64,000 bases of DNA from Pseudodesulfovibrio sp. JC047 (GTDB lineage Bacteria > Desulfobacterota > Desulfovibrionia > Desulfovibrionales > Desulfovibrionaceae). The DNA lies in the NCBI RefSeq assembly GCF_010468615.1, contig NZ_WUEH01000006.1, positions 1-64,000 of the forward strand, written 5' to 3'. How positions within the stretch are numbered: position 1 is the first letter of the stretch; every line of letters begins with the position of its first letter. The notes under the pieces were generated by a model. The model saw only the letters and a program-made list of their open reading frames with translations, ran no database searches and had not been told where the DNA came from. Of the stretch, positions 42,919-51,785 are shown in pieces. Both the position numbers and the translations under genes were made by a program.

Positions 42919-44238
42919 ATGGCATTGTTCACGAAAAATGAGGCTCTGGATTATCATTCGGGAAACCGCACAGGAAAGTTGGAAGTCATGTCCATCAAAC
43001 CGTGCGAGACACTCAAACACTTGTCCATGGCCTACAGCCCGGGCGTTGCCGAAGCGTGTCGTGAAATCGCCACAGACACAGACGCCGTGTACGACTATAC
43101 CAACAAGGGCAATCTGGTGGCTGTTGTCTCGAACGGAACCGCGGTTCTTGGTCTTGGCAATATCGGTCCCGAAGCCGGAAAGCCTGTGATGGAAGGCAAG
43201 GGTGTCCTGTTTAAGATCTTTTCCGATATCGATGTCTATGATCTCAATATCAACGCCACGACACCAGATGAGATCGTTTCCTTTTGCACCATGCTCGAAC
43301 CCACGTTCGGCGGTATCAATCTCGAAGACATCAAGGCTCCCGAATGTTTTGAAATTGAAACTCGACTCAAGGAAATCCTGAATATTCCCGTTTTTCATGA
43401 CGATCAGCACGGAACCGCCATCATTTCCGCAGCCGGCATTATCAACGCCCTTGAAATTTCCGGCAAAAAAATTGAAGAAATCAAGATAGTGGTGTCCGGT
43501 GCCGGAGCCGCAGCCATTGCCTGCTCGAATCTGTATGTTCACATGGGTGTCAAACGTGAAAATATCTTCATGTTCGATTCCCGTGGGTTGATTCATGCCG
43601 GGCGCGATGGGTTGAATACATTCAAAAAGAATTTTGCCCAGGCGACCGATCATGGTTCCCTGGCCGACTGCATGGTCGGTGCCGACATGTTCTTAGGGCT
43701 GTCCGTCAAGGACGCCATCACTCAGGAAATGGTCAAAACCATGGCTGACAATGCCATCATTTTTGCCTGCGCCAATCCCGACCCCGAAATTCCCTACCAC
43801 GATGTCAAGGATATACGCCCCGACATCATCATGGGCACCGGTCGATCCGATTTCCCCAATCAGGTAAACAATGTGCTTGGATTCCCGTTCATTTTCCGTG
43901 GCGCGCTCGATTGTCGGGCCACAACCATCAATGAAGCGATGAAGATAGCGGCTGCCAATGCCCTGGCTCAACTGGCCAAGGAACCCGTTGCGCAAGATCT
44001 GTGTGATGCCTACGGGGTGGACACGCTGGAATTCGGTATTGATTATATCATTCCGAAACCGCTTGATCCGCGTGTTCTGACATGGCTTGCTCCGGCTGTT
44101 GCTAAGGCCGCCATGGAGACCGGTGTTGCCCAGATCCAGCTCGACCTGGATCAATATGCACACGATCTCGAAACCCGCATGGCTGCTTCCAAGACCCGGA
44201 CCAAACTGGTGGTTGATTCATTTGGTTACGAAGACTAA
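42919..44238 (+). CDS. NAD(P)-dependent malic enzyme (short form)
   Basis: A 439-residue decarboxylating malate dehydrogenase giving pyruvate and CO2. It has [29 protein letters not shown]-type strand ([17 protein letters not shown]), the metal-site [11 protein letters not shown] and the nucleotide-binding [27 protein letters not shown] and the C-terminal region [20 protein letters not shown] close the catalytic part. It lacks the phosphotransacetylase-like tail of the long form. The ATG at 42919 is preferred over 42904 because AAGGAG lies five bases before it. Confidence 0.94.
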   Translation: MALFTKNEALDYHSGNRTGKLEVMSIKPCETLKHLSMAYSPGVAEACREIATDTDAVYDYTNKGNLVAVVSNGTAVLGLGNIGPEAGKPVMEGKGVLFKIFSDIDVYDLNINATTPDEIVSFCTMLEPTFGGINLEDIKAPECFEIETRLKEILNIPVFHDDQHGTAIISAAGIINALEISGKKIEEIKIVVSGAGAAAIACSNLYVHMGVKRENIFMFDSRGLIHAGRDGLNTFKKNFAQATDHGSLADCMVGADMFLGLSVKDAITQEMVKTMADNAIIFACANPDPEIPYHDVKDIRPDIIMGTGRSDFPNQVNNVLGFPFIFRGALDCRATTINEAMKIAAANALAQLAKEPVAQDLCDAYGVDTLEFGIDYIIPKPLDPRVLTWLAPAVAKAAMETGVAQIQLDLDQYAHDLETRMAASKTRTKLVVDSFGYED

Positions 44239-44262
44239 CCATCGTCGTCCTCAATAAAACAT

Positions 44263-44299
44263 AGCCCTGTTTCGGATTCCGAAGCAGGGCCTTTTTTTG
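44263..44299 (+). terminator. Terminator after the malic enzyme gene
   Basis: Stem AGCCCTG...CAGGGC with inner TTCGG/CCGAA, then seven T. Confidence 0.9.
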
Positions 44300-44339
44300 C
44301 GTCATTGCCTGACGGGCTATTGTCCTTTATAGCTGAATC

Positions 44340-44519
44340 ATGGAAACACACAAACGCGAAGAACTGCGTGCGCTGGCCGAAAAGAACGACATTGACCTAG
44401 ACCAACTCCTGACGGCTCTTGAGGCTGACGCCCTCCCGGACGATGTCCGAGATACCATCGCCACCATCCTGGGGGACATAACACTCTTCGGACACGCGCT
44501 GGACTCTTTGGACACCTAA
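44340..44519 (+). CDS. Small acidic hypothetical protein, 59 residues
   Basis: An ATG-to-TAA frame encoding a charged, helix-prone peptide that begins METHKREELRALAEKNDIDL and is rich in Leu, Asp and Glu. It lies between the malic enzyme terminator and the convergent exonuclease gene. No strong ribosome binding site is visible, and no family is recognised. The composition is protein-like, and the opposite-strand frame is less so. Confidence 0.5.
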   Translation: METHKREELRALAEKNDIDLDQLLTALEADALPDDVRDTIATILGDITLFGHALDSLDT

Positions 44520-44612
44520 TCACATCACGTTTTTTCTCGCAGAGGAAGGACTGTGCCAACGAATACCGTCTCTGTCTTTTTCCGCGACATCCCCACGCCA
44601 CGGACGTATTCC

Positions 44613-45380
44613 TTAAATGTCGATTTCGACCGCCACGGGACAATGGTCGGACCCCATGACATCAGATTCGATCCATGCGCCCACGACTTTATCTTTCAAT
44701 TCTTCAGACACGAAAAAGTAATCGATTCGCCATCCCGCATTGTTTTTCCGGGCATTGAACCGATAGGACCACCATGAATACTGATGTGGTCCTTTCTCAA
44801 ACAGACGGAACGTATCCACATACCCCGCAGCGACAAATTTATCGAGCCAAGCTCGTTCAATCGGTAAAAAACCGGACCTGTCTGCATTGGGTTTGGGGTT
44901 TTTCAGGTCAATTTCCGTATGAGCGGTGTTGAAATCGCCGCCCACCACAATGGGTTTTTCTTTGCGAAGTTCTTCGGCGTATTCAAGAAAGCAGTCATAA
45001 AATCCCATCTTGAATTCAAGCCGTTCATCCGACATCTGCCCATTGGGGAAATAAATGTTGAAAAGATGAAAATCCGGGTATTCCAAATGCAGCACACGGC
45101 CTTCATCTTGGAAACGCGGGTCCGGCAGCCCGGTCGTTACGGCCAGGGGTTCTGGATTGGCGAAGCAGGCGACACCAGAGTATCCTTTCTTTTTCTTGGA
45201 CCAGTTCCAGTAATGATTGGAATAGGAATCCGGTTCGCGGTCTTCTTCGCCCAACTGGTCTGGATGCGCCTTGGTCTCCTGCACCATGATAATATCACCA
45301 CCGCAACCGTCCAACCAGTCACGAAAGTTCTTCTTCATCACCGCTCGATACCCATTGACATTCCAAGAATACAGTATCAC
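44613..45380 (-). CDS. xth: Exodeoxyribonuclease III (AP endonuclease)
   Basis: A 255-residue EEP-family nuclease for base-excision repair. Landmarks are WNVNGYRAVMKKNFRDWL, the metal Glu in IIMVQETKAHPDQL, GYSGVACFA, VVGGDFNTAHTEIDL, WSYRFNARKNNAGWRIDYFF and the C-terminal SDHCPVAVEI catalytic His. The start is GTG at 45380, supported by GGAGG five bases upstream. It resembles ExoA of Gram-positive bacteria more than enterobacterial XthA. Complete. Confidence 0.95.
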   Translation of the reverse strand: MILYSWNVNGYRAVMKKNFRDWLDGCGGDIIMVQETKAHPDQLGEEDREPDSYSNHYWNWSKKKKGYSGVACFANPEPLAVTTGLPDPRFQDEGRVLHLEYPDFHLFNIYFPNGQMSDERLEFKMGFYDCFLEYAEELRKEKPIVVGGDFNTAHTEIDLKNPKPNADRSGFLPIERAWLDKFVAAGYVDTFRLFEKGPHQYSWWSYRFNARKNNAGWRIDYFFVSEELKDKVVGAWIESDVMGSDHCPVAVEIDI

Positions 45381-45432
45381 CTGCGCCTCCCAAAAAATGA
45401 AGGGAACCGGTCTTCACCGATTCCCCTGAAAA

Positions 45433-45447
45433 GGCCGCCGCGCGGCC
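45433..45447 (-). terminator. Small terminator after the 29-residue microprotein gene
   Basis: On the minus strand, GGCCGC/GCGGCC with loop GCG, followed by TTTTC. It starts five bases after the microprotein stop codon. Confidence 0.7.
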
Positions 45448-45452
45448 GAAAA

Positions 45453-45542
45453 CTACTGTTCGTTCGGAGAACTGATCTTAATCATCACCAAAGCAGCAAT
45501 GGTCAAAGCCAGCCCCAGGAAAAACCAGAAATAACCCATCAT
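45453..45542 (-). CDS. Single-pass membrane microprotein, 29 residues
   Basis: A very short frame beginning MMGYFWFFLGLALTIAALVM and ending in KISSPNEQ. One hydrophobic helix covers residues 4-21, with a short charged tail. GGAGG lies eight bases before the first ATG, which is the strongest argument for translation. A terminator follows directly. It lies 72 bp upstream of xth on the same strand. No family is recognised; size and shape are like small accessory subunits of membrane complexes, but no partner is adjacent. Confidence 0.65.
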   Translation of the reverse strand: MMGYFWFFLGLALTIAALVMIKISSPNEQ

Positions 45543-46067
45543 ACGCACATCCTCCGTAAAAAACTAATACGTCAGCCGCTTGTATCAGAAAGTTCACCCA
45601 ATGAAAAGAGTCTTCCCCTTTTCTGGCAGCTTGCCAAAAATGAAAAAATGTCTCCGTCCCCCCTCGCCGGGGTGGCATTAGATGCCTCCGGCATCCAGAA
45701 CTTTTTGGCGCGCCTTCGGCGAGGTCCCACGACATTCATTGAGTGGGATTGAAGAAGGGGGAGGGATATGAAAGAGGGGATGGGGCAAGAAATACGATGG
45801 TTTTGCAAAAAGAAGACGTTTGAAATTTTTTTATAGAGCCTCTAAAAAATGCAATTTTTAACAACGTCCTCCCAAGGGCTGCACGAACGCGGATGTCGAC
45901 AGCTTCGAGCGAAGCGAGCGACAAAAAGTTTAGAGAGTCCAGAGAACCTTTTCAAAGGTTCTTTGGTCGTCGAAGACGCCACCCCGGCGAGGGGTCGCCG
46001 AAGGCATAAAAGAACGCGTCCCCGGGGGAGGCTTGCTTCTCGGGGCGGTCTGCCGTAGAAGCGGTGC
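45543..46067. other. Divergent non-coding gap with repeat element C
   Basis: About 525 bp between the microprotein gene and the HI0933-type gene. Repeat C fills 45691-45966. A CCCTCGCCGGGGTGGC phrase at about 45661 and its inverse GCCACCCCGGCGAGGGG at 45980-45996 flank the repeat. No gene is seen. Confidence 0.7.
45691..45966 (-). repeat. Dispersed hairpin-ended repeat, copy C
   Basis: Reverse complement of copy B over about 240 bp, including GCAAGAAATACGATGGTTTT and AAAATGCAATTTTTAACAAC. It has the CCAGAGAACCTTT/AAAGGTTCTTTGG hairpin on the right (45939-45966). The GAGGGGAACCTCTT hairpin expected on the left is missing, so this copy is truncated at about 45700. Confidence 0.85.
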
Positions 46068-47237
46068 ATGACACACACTGACGTACTTATTCTTGGGGCC
46101 GGGGCATCTGGTTTGTATTGTGCCATGACAGCTGTGGCGCGTGGTTTGGGGGTTGTTGTTTTGGACCATGGTGCCAAGGCGGCTCGCAAGGTTCGCGTTT
46201 CGGGTGGTGGCAAATGCAACTTCACGAATTTGCAGGTGACTCATGCCAACTATATTTGTGGCAATCCGCATTTCGTGAAATCGGCTGTTGCGCGTCTTTC
46301 GCCATGGGACGTGGTGTCGTTGTTGGCGGAAGAGGGCATCTCGTATGAAGAGCGGGAGCATGGCCAGCTTTTTACGGATCAGGGAGCTGGTAAGGTCGCG
46401 GGATCGCTGTTGACGCGATGCACGCGTGCCGGAGTGGATGTCCGGTTGGGCAGTGCGATTCAGGACGTTTCAGGGACTGGACCGTTTTCCGTGACGACAG
46501 ATGATGATGTGGTGACGGCAGATGCCTTGGTGATCGCCTTGGGTGGACCTTCGTGGCCCCAGGTCGGGGCGACGGATCTGGGCTTTCGGCTGGCAAAACA
46601 GTTCGGGTTGCGTGTTGTTGCGCCACATCCGGGACTGGTCCCACTGGTCTTTCCGAAACATCTTCAGGGATTTTGTCGTGAAATGGCTGGCAATGCGCTG
46701 GAGGCCACGGTGAGCGTTGACGGTGTTCAGTTCACTGACCCGTTGCTGTTTACGCATAAGGGAGTTTCTGGGCCAGCGACATTGCAGGCATCGTCATACT
46801 GGCGACCGGGGCAATCCGTGACGATCGATTTTTTGCCGGGTCATTCCGTGGAAACGCTTGTGGAAGACCACCGGCGTTCGAATATCCAATTTCGGAATAT
46901 GCTTGGCCATGTGCTTCCCAAACGACTGCCCGGCCTGTTGGTGTCGGGAGAACTCGGGGAAACATCCGTGAGCCAGCTTTCCTTGAAACAGATCGAGGCC
47001 GCATCGAACCGGATTCATCGGTTCACCGTGGTTCCGGCATCGACCGAAGGGTATGGCAAGGCCGAGGTGTGCGTGGGCGGTGTCGATACCGATCAGATTT
47101 CGTCAAAAACGATGGAATGTACTTCGGTTCCGGGTCTGTACGTGATCGGTGAAGCCCTGGATGTGACCGGCCATCTTGGCGGGTTCAATCTGCATTGGGC
47201 CTTTGCATCCGGCGCGGCCTGCGGATCAAATATCTGA
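46068..47237 (+). CDS. HI0933-family NAD(P)/FAD-dependent oxidoreductase
   Basis: A 389-residue flavoprotein. The N-terminal dinucleotide motif is VLILGAGASGLYCAMTA (6-22), followed by the family signature RKVRVSGGGKCNFTN near 40-54. ALVIALGGPSWPQVGATDLGF is near 155, and the C-terminal FAD contact VGGVDTDQISSKTMEC...GLYVIGEALDVTGHLGGFNLHWAFASG closes the domain. Family members include BaiN-type reductases; the natural substrate here is unknown. It starts just after the GC-rich repeat flank without a clear ribosome binding site. Confidence 0.93.
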   Translation: MTHTDVLILGAGASGLYCAMTAVARGLGVVVLDHGAKAARKVRVSGGGKCNFTNLQVTHANYICGNPHFVKSAVARLSPWDVVSLLAEEGISYEEREHGQLFTDQGAGKVAGSLLTRCTRAGVDVRLGSAIQDVSGTGPFSVTTDDDVVTADALVIALGGPSWPQVGATDLGFRLAKQFGLRVVAPHPGLVPLVFPKHLQGFCREMAGNALEATVSVDGVQFTDPLLFTHKGVSGPATLQASSYWRPGQSVTIDFLPGHSVETLVEDHRRSNIQFRNMLGHVLPKRLPGLLVSGELGETSVSQLSLKQIEAASNRIHRFTVVPASTEGYGKAEVCVGGVDTDQISSKTMECTSVPGLYVIGEALDVTGHLGGFNLHWAFASGAACGSNI

Positions 47238-47302
47238 CACGACACAAGGGCGCGCCTTGATGGCAGGCGACTGGCTCAAGTGAGTGCGTGGGGTAAAAAC
47301 GG

Positions 47303-47911
47303 TTAAGCTTGGGCTTTTTTCCAGAATTCCGGCCAGAGAGCGAGCAGCTTTTGCATGGCCGTGCCCCGATGGGATCGAGCGTTTTTGGTGGCGGCGTCCA
47401 ATTCGGCGACATGGCAACCGAGTTCCGGGTCGATCACGATGACGTCGTATCCGAATCCTCCGTCACCTTTGTATCCGTGTCCAACCTGAATCTCGTAGGC
47501 ACCGTCGGTGTGGATTTCCGTGCCGTTGGGCGCGGTGGCGGCCATGACGCATCGATATCGGCCAGTGCGCTTCTCCTCAGGAATATCTTTCATCTCGGCC
47601 AGCATCTTTTCGTTGTTGGCGTGATCGTCACATGCTTCTCCGGCATACCGGGCGGAATAGACGCCGGGGCGACCGTCCAAGGCATCGATTTCAATGCCTG
47701 AATCGTCGGCAACGGCAATGAGTCCGGTCTTTTGGGAAACAGTCCGGGCCTTGATGAACGCATTTTCGAGAAAGGTGTCGCCGGTTTCAGGGATATCGCC
47801 GATCTCCGGGAATTCGGACAGGCTCTTCACCTCGACGCCGAACGGTTTCAGCATGGCGGAGAGTTCCTTGATTTTACCGGCGTTGTTGGTCGCGAGAACG
47901 ATGGTGTCCAT
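47303..47911 (-). CDS. rdgB: XTP/dITP diphosphatase (RdgB/HAM1)
   Basis: A 202-residue nucleotide pyrophosphatase that removes non-canonical purine nucleotides. It starts with TIVLATNNAGKIKELSAML and has DTFLENAFIKARTVS, the substrate motif VADDSGIEIDALDGRPGVYSARYAG, and the C-terminal FGYDVIVIDPE...SHRGTAMQKL. Usual length and complete. It converges on the HI0933-type gene and lies 80 bp after the kinase gene on the same strand. Confidence 0.96.
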   Translation of the reverse strand: MDTIVLATNNAGKIKELSAMLKPFGVEVKSLSEFPEIGDIPETGDTFLENAFIKARTVSQKTGLIAVADDSGIEIDALDGRPGVYSARYAGEACDDHANNEKMLAEMKDIPEEKRTGRYRCVMAATAPNGTEIHTDGAYEIQVGHGYKGDGGFGYDVIVIDPELGCHVAELDAATKNARSHRGTAMQKLLALWPEFWKKAQA

Positions 47912-47991
47912 GGCTGATCCCTTGTGTGGCTGACGGTTGAACGGTGCGGCGCATTTTGAAGAATGGACCTCAGAACAGTGTGTGGAGTGGT

Positions 47992-49473
47992 TTACCCGGA
48001 GTTGTCGTCTTCTGCAACCGCCAGAATGGGTGGGAGTTGCAAGGTGAGTTTGGTCCCGACCTTTTCCACGGAAATCAAGTCCACCTGCCCACCTATTTCA
48101 TTGATAATTTTTTGCGTTTGGGCCAACCCCAGTCCGGCTCCCTTGTCCCGCGTGGAAAAGAACGGGTTGAAAATCTTTTCGCGGATGTCCAGCGGTATGC
48201 CTTCGCCGGTGTCTTCGACAGTAAGCACGGCGTGGTCCTGATTCATGGATGTGGTCACAAAGAGCTTGCCGCCGTCATGCATGGCTTCGAGGGCATTTTT
48301 GACCAGATTGATGAGACATTGCTTGATGAGGTCAGGATTGGCCTTGACCTTGGCCATGGACGGATCAAGATTCACCTGCAAAGTCACGTTCTGGTTGGCG
48401 CATGGCAGACTCATGACATTCATGGTGGTCTGCACCAACTCATTGAGGTCCACTTCCCGGACTTCGGCGGCGGTTGGTCGGGTGAAATTGAGCAGGCTCT
48501 TGAGAATTTTGTCCAGACGCTTGGATTCATCGAGAATGATGCCCAATTTTTCGCGGGCCTTTTCGTCCATTGCCGGATTGCGCATCAGGGAGTTGGCGAA
48601 CCCGCTGATCGAAAAGAGGGGGTTGCGGATTTCATGGGCCATGTAAGTGGACAATTCGCCGATGGAGGCCAGTTTCTCCGCTTGCTGGAGTCGATTTTCC
48701 ATGGATGTTCGCAGGGTGATATCCCGTCTGGATGCCACCACGTGGTTGACGGTTCCGTCTTCGTCGAAAATCGGGGTGATGTAGACGCGGAAGTAATGAA
48801 CCCGACCATCCTTGTCCACCTGGCTGGTCATGGCTTCGGCCGGGGCCTTGGTGCTCATGGCGCGTTCGAACGGGTCGGGGGTGAATTCACATTCGCCGTT
48901 GCTGGAGTCCGTGAATATTTCGCAATAGGACCGGCCTAGTAGATCCTGTTTGGGCAAGGCGAGCCGTTTGACGACCACCTGATTCATGCCGACCACTGCT
49001 CCGGTGTGGTCCAGAAACAGGACTTCCTGATCGATCTGGTCGATGATGGTCTTGAGCATGTTCTGGGTGTGGAGCAGATCGAGTTTACAGGCCACCCAGA
49101 CCTTGTCGGATGTCAGGAGATTGATGAAGAAACTGGCCGCGTTGCGTTCGACAAGGGTGATGCTTGGCGGGAGGTAGTTGCGAAGTTCGTGGACCAGGCC
49201 CGGACGACCTGTCGCCTCGATAATCATGTTGATTTCTGGGTGCTGGTCCAGCATGGTTTTGTACCCTGCATAGGTAGGGATGCTTCGACCGGAATCGTCG
49301 GCTTCGGGCAGGACTGTTTCGCCTGGAAGGGCGGCAGCGACCACACCGATTTCCTTGAGGGCCTCGTCGTTGCTCTGGTCCTTGAACATTTGCCAGAACG
49401 TCAGAAGGGCTGGAATATCGCCGATAACGCCTATGACATGGCGCCTGTGGTGTATCTGTGAAGTCTCTTGCAA
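47992..49473 (-). CDS. PAS-domain sensor histidine kinase with Rossmann-like N-terminal domain
   Basis: A 493-residue kinase. The N-terminal 150 residues contain VIGVIGDIPALLTFWQMF, LKEIGVVAAALPGE and EINMIIEATGRPGLVHELRNYL, which look like a nucleotide-binding Rossmann fold. A PAS domain covers about 165-265 (EVLFLDHTGAVVGMN, GRSYCEIF). The H-box is YMAHEIRNPLFSISGFANS with His280. ATPase motifs are CLINLVKNALEAM, DTGEGIP and GAGLGLAQT. No membrane helix is visible, so it is cytoplasmic. The start is TTG at 49473 with GGAGG five bases upstream; a longer ATG frame would overlap the divergent rimO gene. No response regulator is adjacent. Confidence 0.88.
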   Translation of the reverse strand: MQETSQIHHRRHVIGVIGDIPALLTFWQMFKDQSNDEALKEIGVVAAALPGETVLPEADDSGRSIPTYAGYKTMLDQHPEINMIIEATGRPGLVHELRNYLPPSITLVERNAASFFINLLTSDKVWVACKLDLLHTQNMLKTIIDQIDQEVLFLDHTGAVVGMNQVVVKRLALPKQDLLGRSYCEIFTDSSNGECEFTPDPFERAMSTKAPAEAMTSQVDKDGRVHYFRVYITPIFDEDGTVNHVVASRRDITLRTSMENRLQQAEKLASIGELSTYMAHEIRNPLFSISGFANSLMRNPAMDEKAREKLGIILDESKRLDKILKSLLNFTRPTAAEVREVDLNELVQTTMNVMSLPCANQNVTLQVNLDPSMAKVKANPDLIKQCLINLVKNALEAMHDGGKLFVTTSMNQDHAVLTVEDTGEGIPLDIREKIFNPFFSTRDKGAGLGLAQTQKIINEIGGQVDLISVEKVGTKLTLQLPPILAVAEDDNSG

Positions 49474-49570
49474 TTTGACCTCCTCACCGTACCTGTGCAC
49501 ACTTGCCCGAACCGATTTGAATTTCAGTTTTATACTATCGTATTTGTAGAGCCAGATCAAAGGAAATGAA

Positions 49571-50899
49571 ATGTCACAACCATCTGACAAGAAAGTCAAT
49601 GTGTATACAATAAGTCTGGGATGTCCCAAAAATCGTGTGGATACCGAGCGGCTTCTCGGCACGTTGGGATCAGCCATGACCCCTGTGGAATCGGTCGCCG
49701 AGGCCGATCTTGTCCTCATCAATACCTGTGGTTTCATCCAACCCGCTACCGAAGAATCCGTGACAACGATTCTGGACGCGGTCCGGGAGATTGCCGAGGT
49801 GTCCGGGGAAACCGGGAAAAAACCGCTGCTGTGCGTGGCGGGGTGTCTGGTGTCTCGATATGGTCAGGATTTGAAGACCGAATTGCCTGAAGTGGACTTG
49901 TGGCTGACGACCGAGGAAATTCACCTGTGGCCGGCCATGGCTGCCAAGGCGTTGGATGTGCCCGTGGACCGAGAGACGCCGCGCAATGTTTCGACCAGCC
50001 CGGCATATGCCTATTTGAAAGTGTCTGAAGGGTGTTCGCATAACTGTCGATTCTGTACCATCCCGTCCATTCGCGGCCCACACAAAAGCTGGCCGGTGGA
50101 GTTTCTGGTTGATGAGGCCACCCAGCTTGCCGAATCCGTGCCGGAACTCATCGTGGTGGGACAGGATTCCACGGCCTACGGTTCGGATCTCGGACCCGGG
50201 CATGACATCCAGACTTTGATTCGTGGAGTGGCAGCCATTCCCAAGCTTGAATGGTTGCGCATCATGTACTTGTATCCGGCCGGGCTGACCGAATCCCTGC
50301 TTTCGGTGCTCAAGGAACATGTCCCACCGTTCTTGCCGTATTTCGATATTCCATTGCAACACGCGCACCCGGATGTGCTCGCGTCAATGGGACGTCCGTT
50401 TGCCAGGAATCCGGAGAAAGTGATTGATCGGGTCCGGTCCGTTTTTCCGGATGCGGCCCTGCGCACGACCTTTATCGTGGGCTACCCCGGTGAGACCGAT
50501 GCCCACTTCGAGCGGTTGATGGAGTTTGTGCGCACCACCCGGTTCCATCATCTTGGTGTGTTTCCCTATTGGCCGGAGGACGGAACGCCTGCCGCAGCCA
50601 TGGACAATCAGGTGCCGGACGAGATCAAGATGGCCCGTCGGGACGCACTTATGGAACTTCAGGCCGGAATCAGTGAAGATATTCTTTCGCAGTATGTGGG
50701 GGAAACCCTGCCGGTCCTCATTGAACGTCCTTCGGATGAATGGCCCGGATTGTATGAAGGTCGAACCTGGTTTCAGGCCCCGGACGTGGATGGCATCACC
50801 TATGTCAGTGCGCCGCCAGATGTGGATATCCCCCTCGGGACCATTGTGGATGTGGAAATAGAGAAGGCGGATACCTATGACCTGTCAGGGTTGATCTAG
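49571..50899 (+). CDS. rimO: Ribosomal protein S12 methylthiotransferase RimO
   Basis: A 442-residue radical SAM enzyme that methylthiolates an Asp of ribosomal protein S12. The UPF0004 domain has VYTISLGCPKNRVDTERLLG, INTCGF and AGCL cysteines. The radical SAM cluster is CSHNCRFC at residues 156-163. YPGETDAHFERL and a C-terminal TRAM domain complete it. The AAAGGAAATGAA ribosome binding site precedes the ATG. It is divergent from the kinase gene and has its own terminator. Confidence 0.97.
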   Translation: MSQPSDKKVNVYTISLGCPKNRVDTERLLGTLGSAMTPVESVAEADLVLINTCGFIQPATEESVTTILDAVREIAEVSGETGKKPLLCVAGCLVSRYGQDLKTELPEVDLWLTTEEIHLWPAMAAKALDVPVDRETPRNVSTSPAYAYLKVSEGCSHNCRFCTIPSIRGPHKSWPVEFLVDEATQLAESVPELIVVGQDSTAYGSDLGPGHDIQTLIRGVAAIPKLEWLRIMYLYPAGLTESLLSVLKEHVPPFLPYFDIPLQHAHPDVLASMGRPFARNPEKVIDRVRSVFPDAALRTTFIVGYPGETDAHFERLMEFVRTTRFHHLGVFPYWPEDGTPAAAMDNQVPDEIKMARRDALMELQAGISEDILSQYVGETLPVLIERPSDEWPGLYEGRTWFQAPDVDGITYVSAPPDVDIPLGTIVDVEIEKADTYDLSGLI

Positions 50900-51001
50900 T
50901 TCGATACGGTGCCTTGAAAAGGAATCTTTTGGGCATCGTTGTCAGATTTGAGGAGAACGGCGTGTTCAGGACCGGGAAACGGTTTTTCGGGGCACAGACT
51001 G

Positions 51002-51035
51002 AAAACAGGCCACCATGTGTTGGTGGCCTGTTTTT
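51002..51035. terminator. Bidirectional terminator between rimO and a hypothetical gene
   Basis: AAAACAGGCCACCA and TGGTGGCCTGTTTTT form a long stem with A and T runs on both sides, so it can stop both convergent transcripts. Confidence 0.9.
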
Positions 51036-51044
51036 GTGTGATGA

Positions 51045-51509
51045 CTACACGTAGTCGCCTCGGTTGAATTTGAACTGTTCGGTCGCCGTCAGTGTCTCCA
51101 ATTCATCGACAATGGACTTGAGTCCTGGGGCGAGTTCGGTCTGACCGTTCTTGAGTGCGGCCACGTCTCCGGCGATTTCGTCAAGGGCGGAGTAGGCGGA
51201 CTTGAGTCCTCCTTCCGGGCCTGCGAGTGTCGCTGTATACTGTTCCCATTTGTCGAGAATGGATTCCACTTTTCCGGTCACATGCGTGGCTGTATCGGGC
51301 GTCGGTTGGACAGCCCCGACAGACCCCGCTGCAATCAGGGGATTCATGATTGGAGGCGGCGCAGCCCCCTGCGTTTTTGCAGGAGAATCTTCCCGAGCCA
51401 CTTCCTGGTTGAGAATATCCCCGAAGGCGTTTCCGGTCTGGTGTACCTTGTCCTTCCGTTGCGTTTGCTCCGGGCGGACACCCTCGATCTGATCAGGACG
51501 GATCATCAT
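51045..51509 (-). CDS. Hypothetical protein, 154 residues
   Basis: A soluble protein without a recognised family. The N-terminal 80 residues are polar and Pro/Thr-rich (MMIRPDQIEGVRPEQTQR, PAKTQGAAPPP) with a short GNAFGDILNQEV helix. The C-terminal half is helical (VESILDKWEQYTATLAG, LDEIAGDVAALKNG). The layout recalls small secreted or flagellum-related proteins of this group, but that is a guess. AGGAG lies seven bases before the ATG, and a bidirectional terminator follows, so it is a real gene. Confidence 0.7.
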   Translation of the reverse strand: MMIRPDQIEGVRPEQTQRKDKVHQTGNAFGDILNQEVAREDSPAKTQGAAPPPIMNPLIAAGSVGAVQPTPDTATHVTGKVESILDKWEQYTATLAGPEGGLKSAYSALDEIAGDVAALKNGQTELAPGLKSIVDELETLTATEQFKFNRGDYV

Positions 51510-51640
51510 GGTTTTACTCCTATCCTGTGGTTTGCTTGAGAAATTGCAATAATCCTGCCAAGAGGCTTAACTTGATAAGCTGTTGAAAAATAGTATCTTT
51601 TTAAGAGAATGACCCGGCAAAAATTGCCACATGCCCGATC

Positions 51641-51670
51641 TTGTCACGTCATGACGATATCAAGTATAAA
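51641..51670 (+). promoter_or_regulatory. Promoter with palindromic spacer upstream of the universal stress gene
   Basis: TTGTCA (51641-51646) and TATAAA (51665-51670), spacer 18. A perfect 10 bp palindrome CGTCATGACG fills the first part of the spacer (51647-51656), a position where a repressor or activator could act. The leader to the ATG is about 110 bases. Confidence 0.55.
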
Positions 51671-51785
51671 GAAGAAGAAAAAGGTTGTCTATTCGAGCGT
51701 GGAGAGGCATAAAAACAATAGGAAAAAACCCGTTCTTTCATGAAAGTCTTGAGCGGGGAATGGAAATACAGCAAGGAGGAAAACC

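Noticed and set aside
47944-48939. Forward open frame of 331 codons
   Set aside because: Antisense to the histidine kinase catalytic domains.
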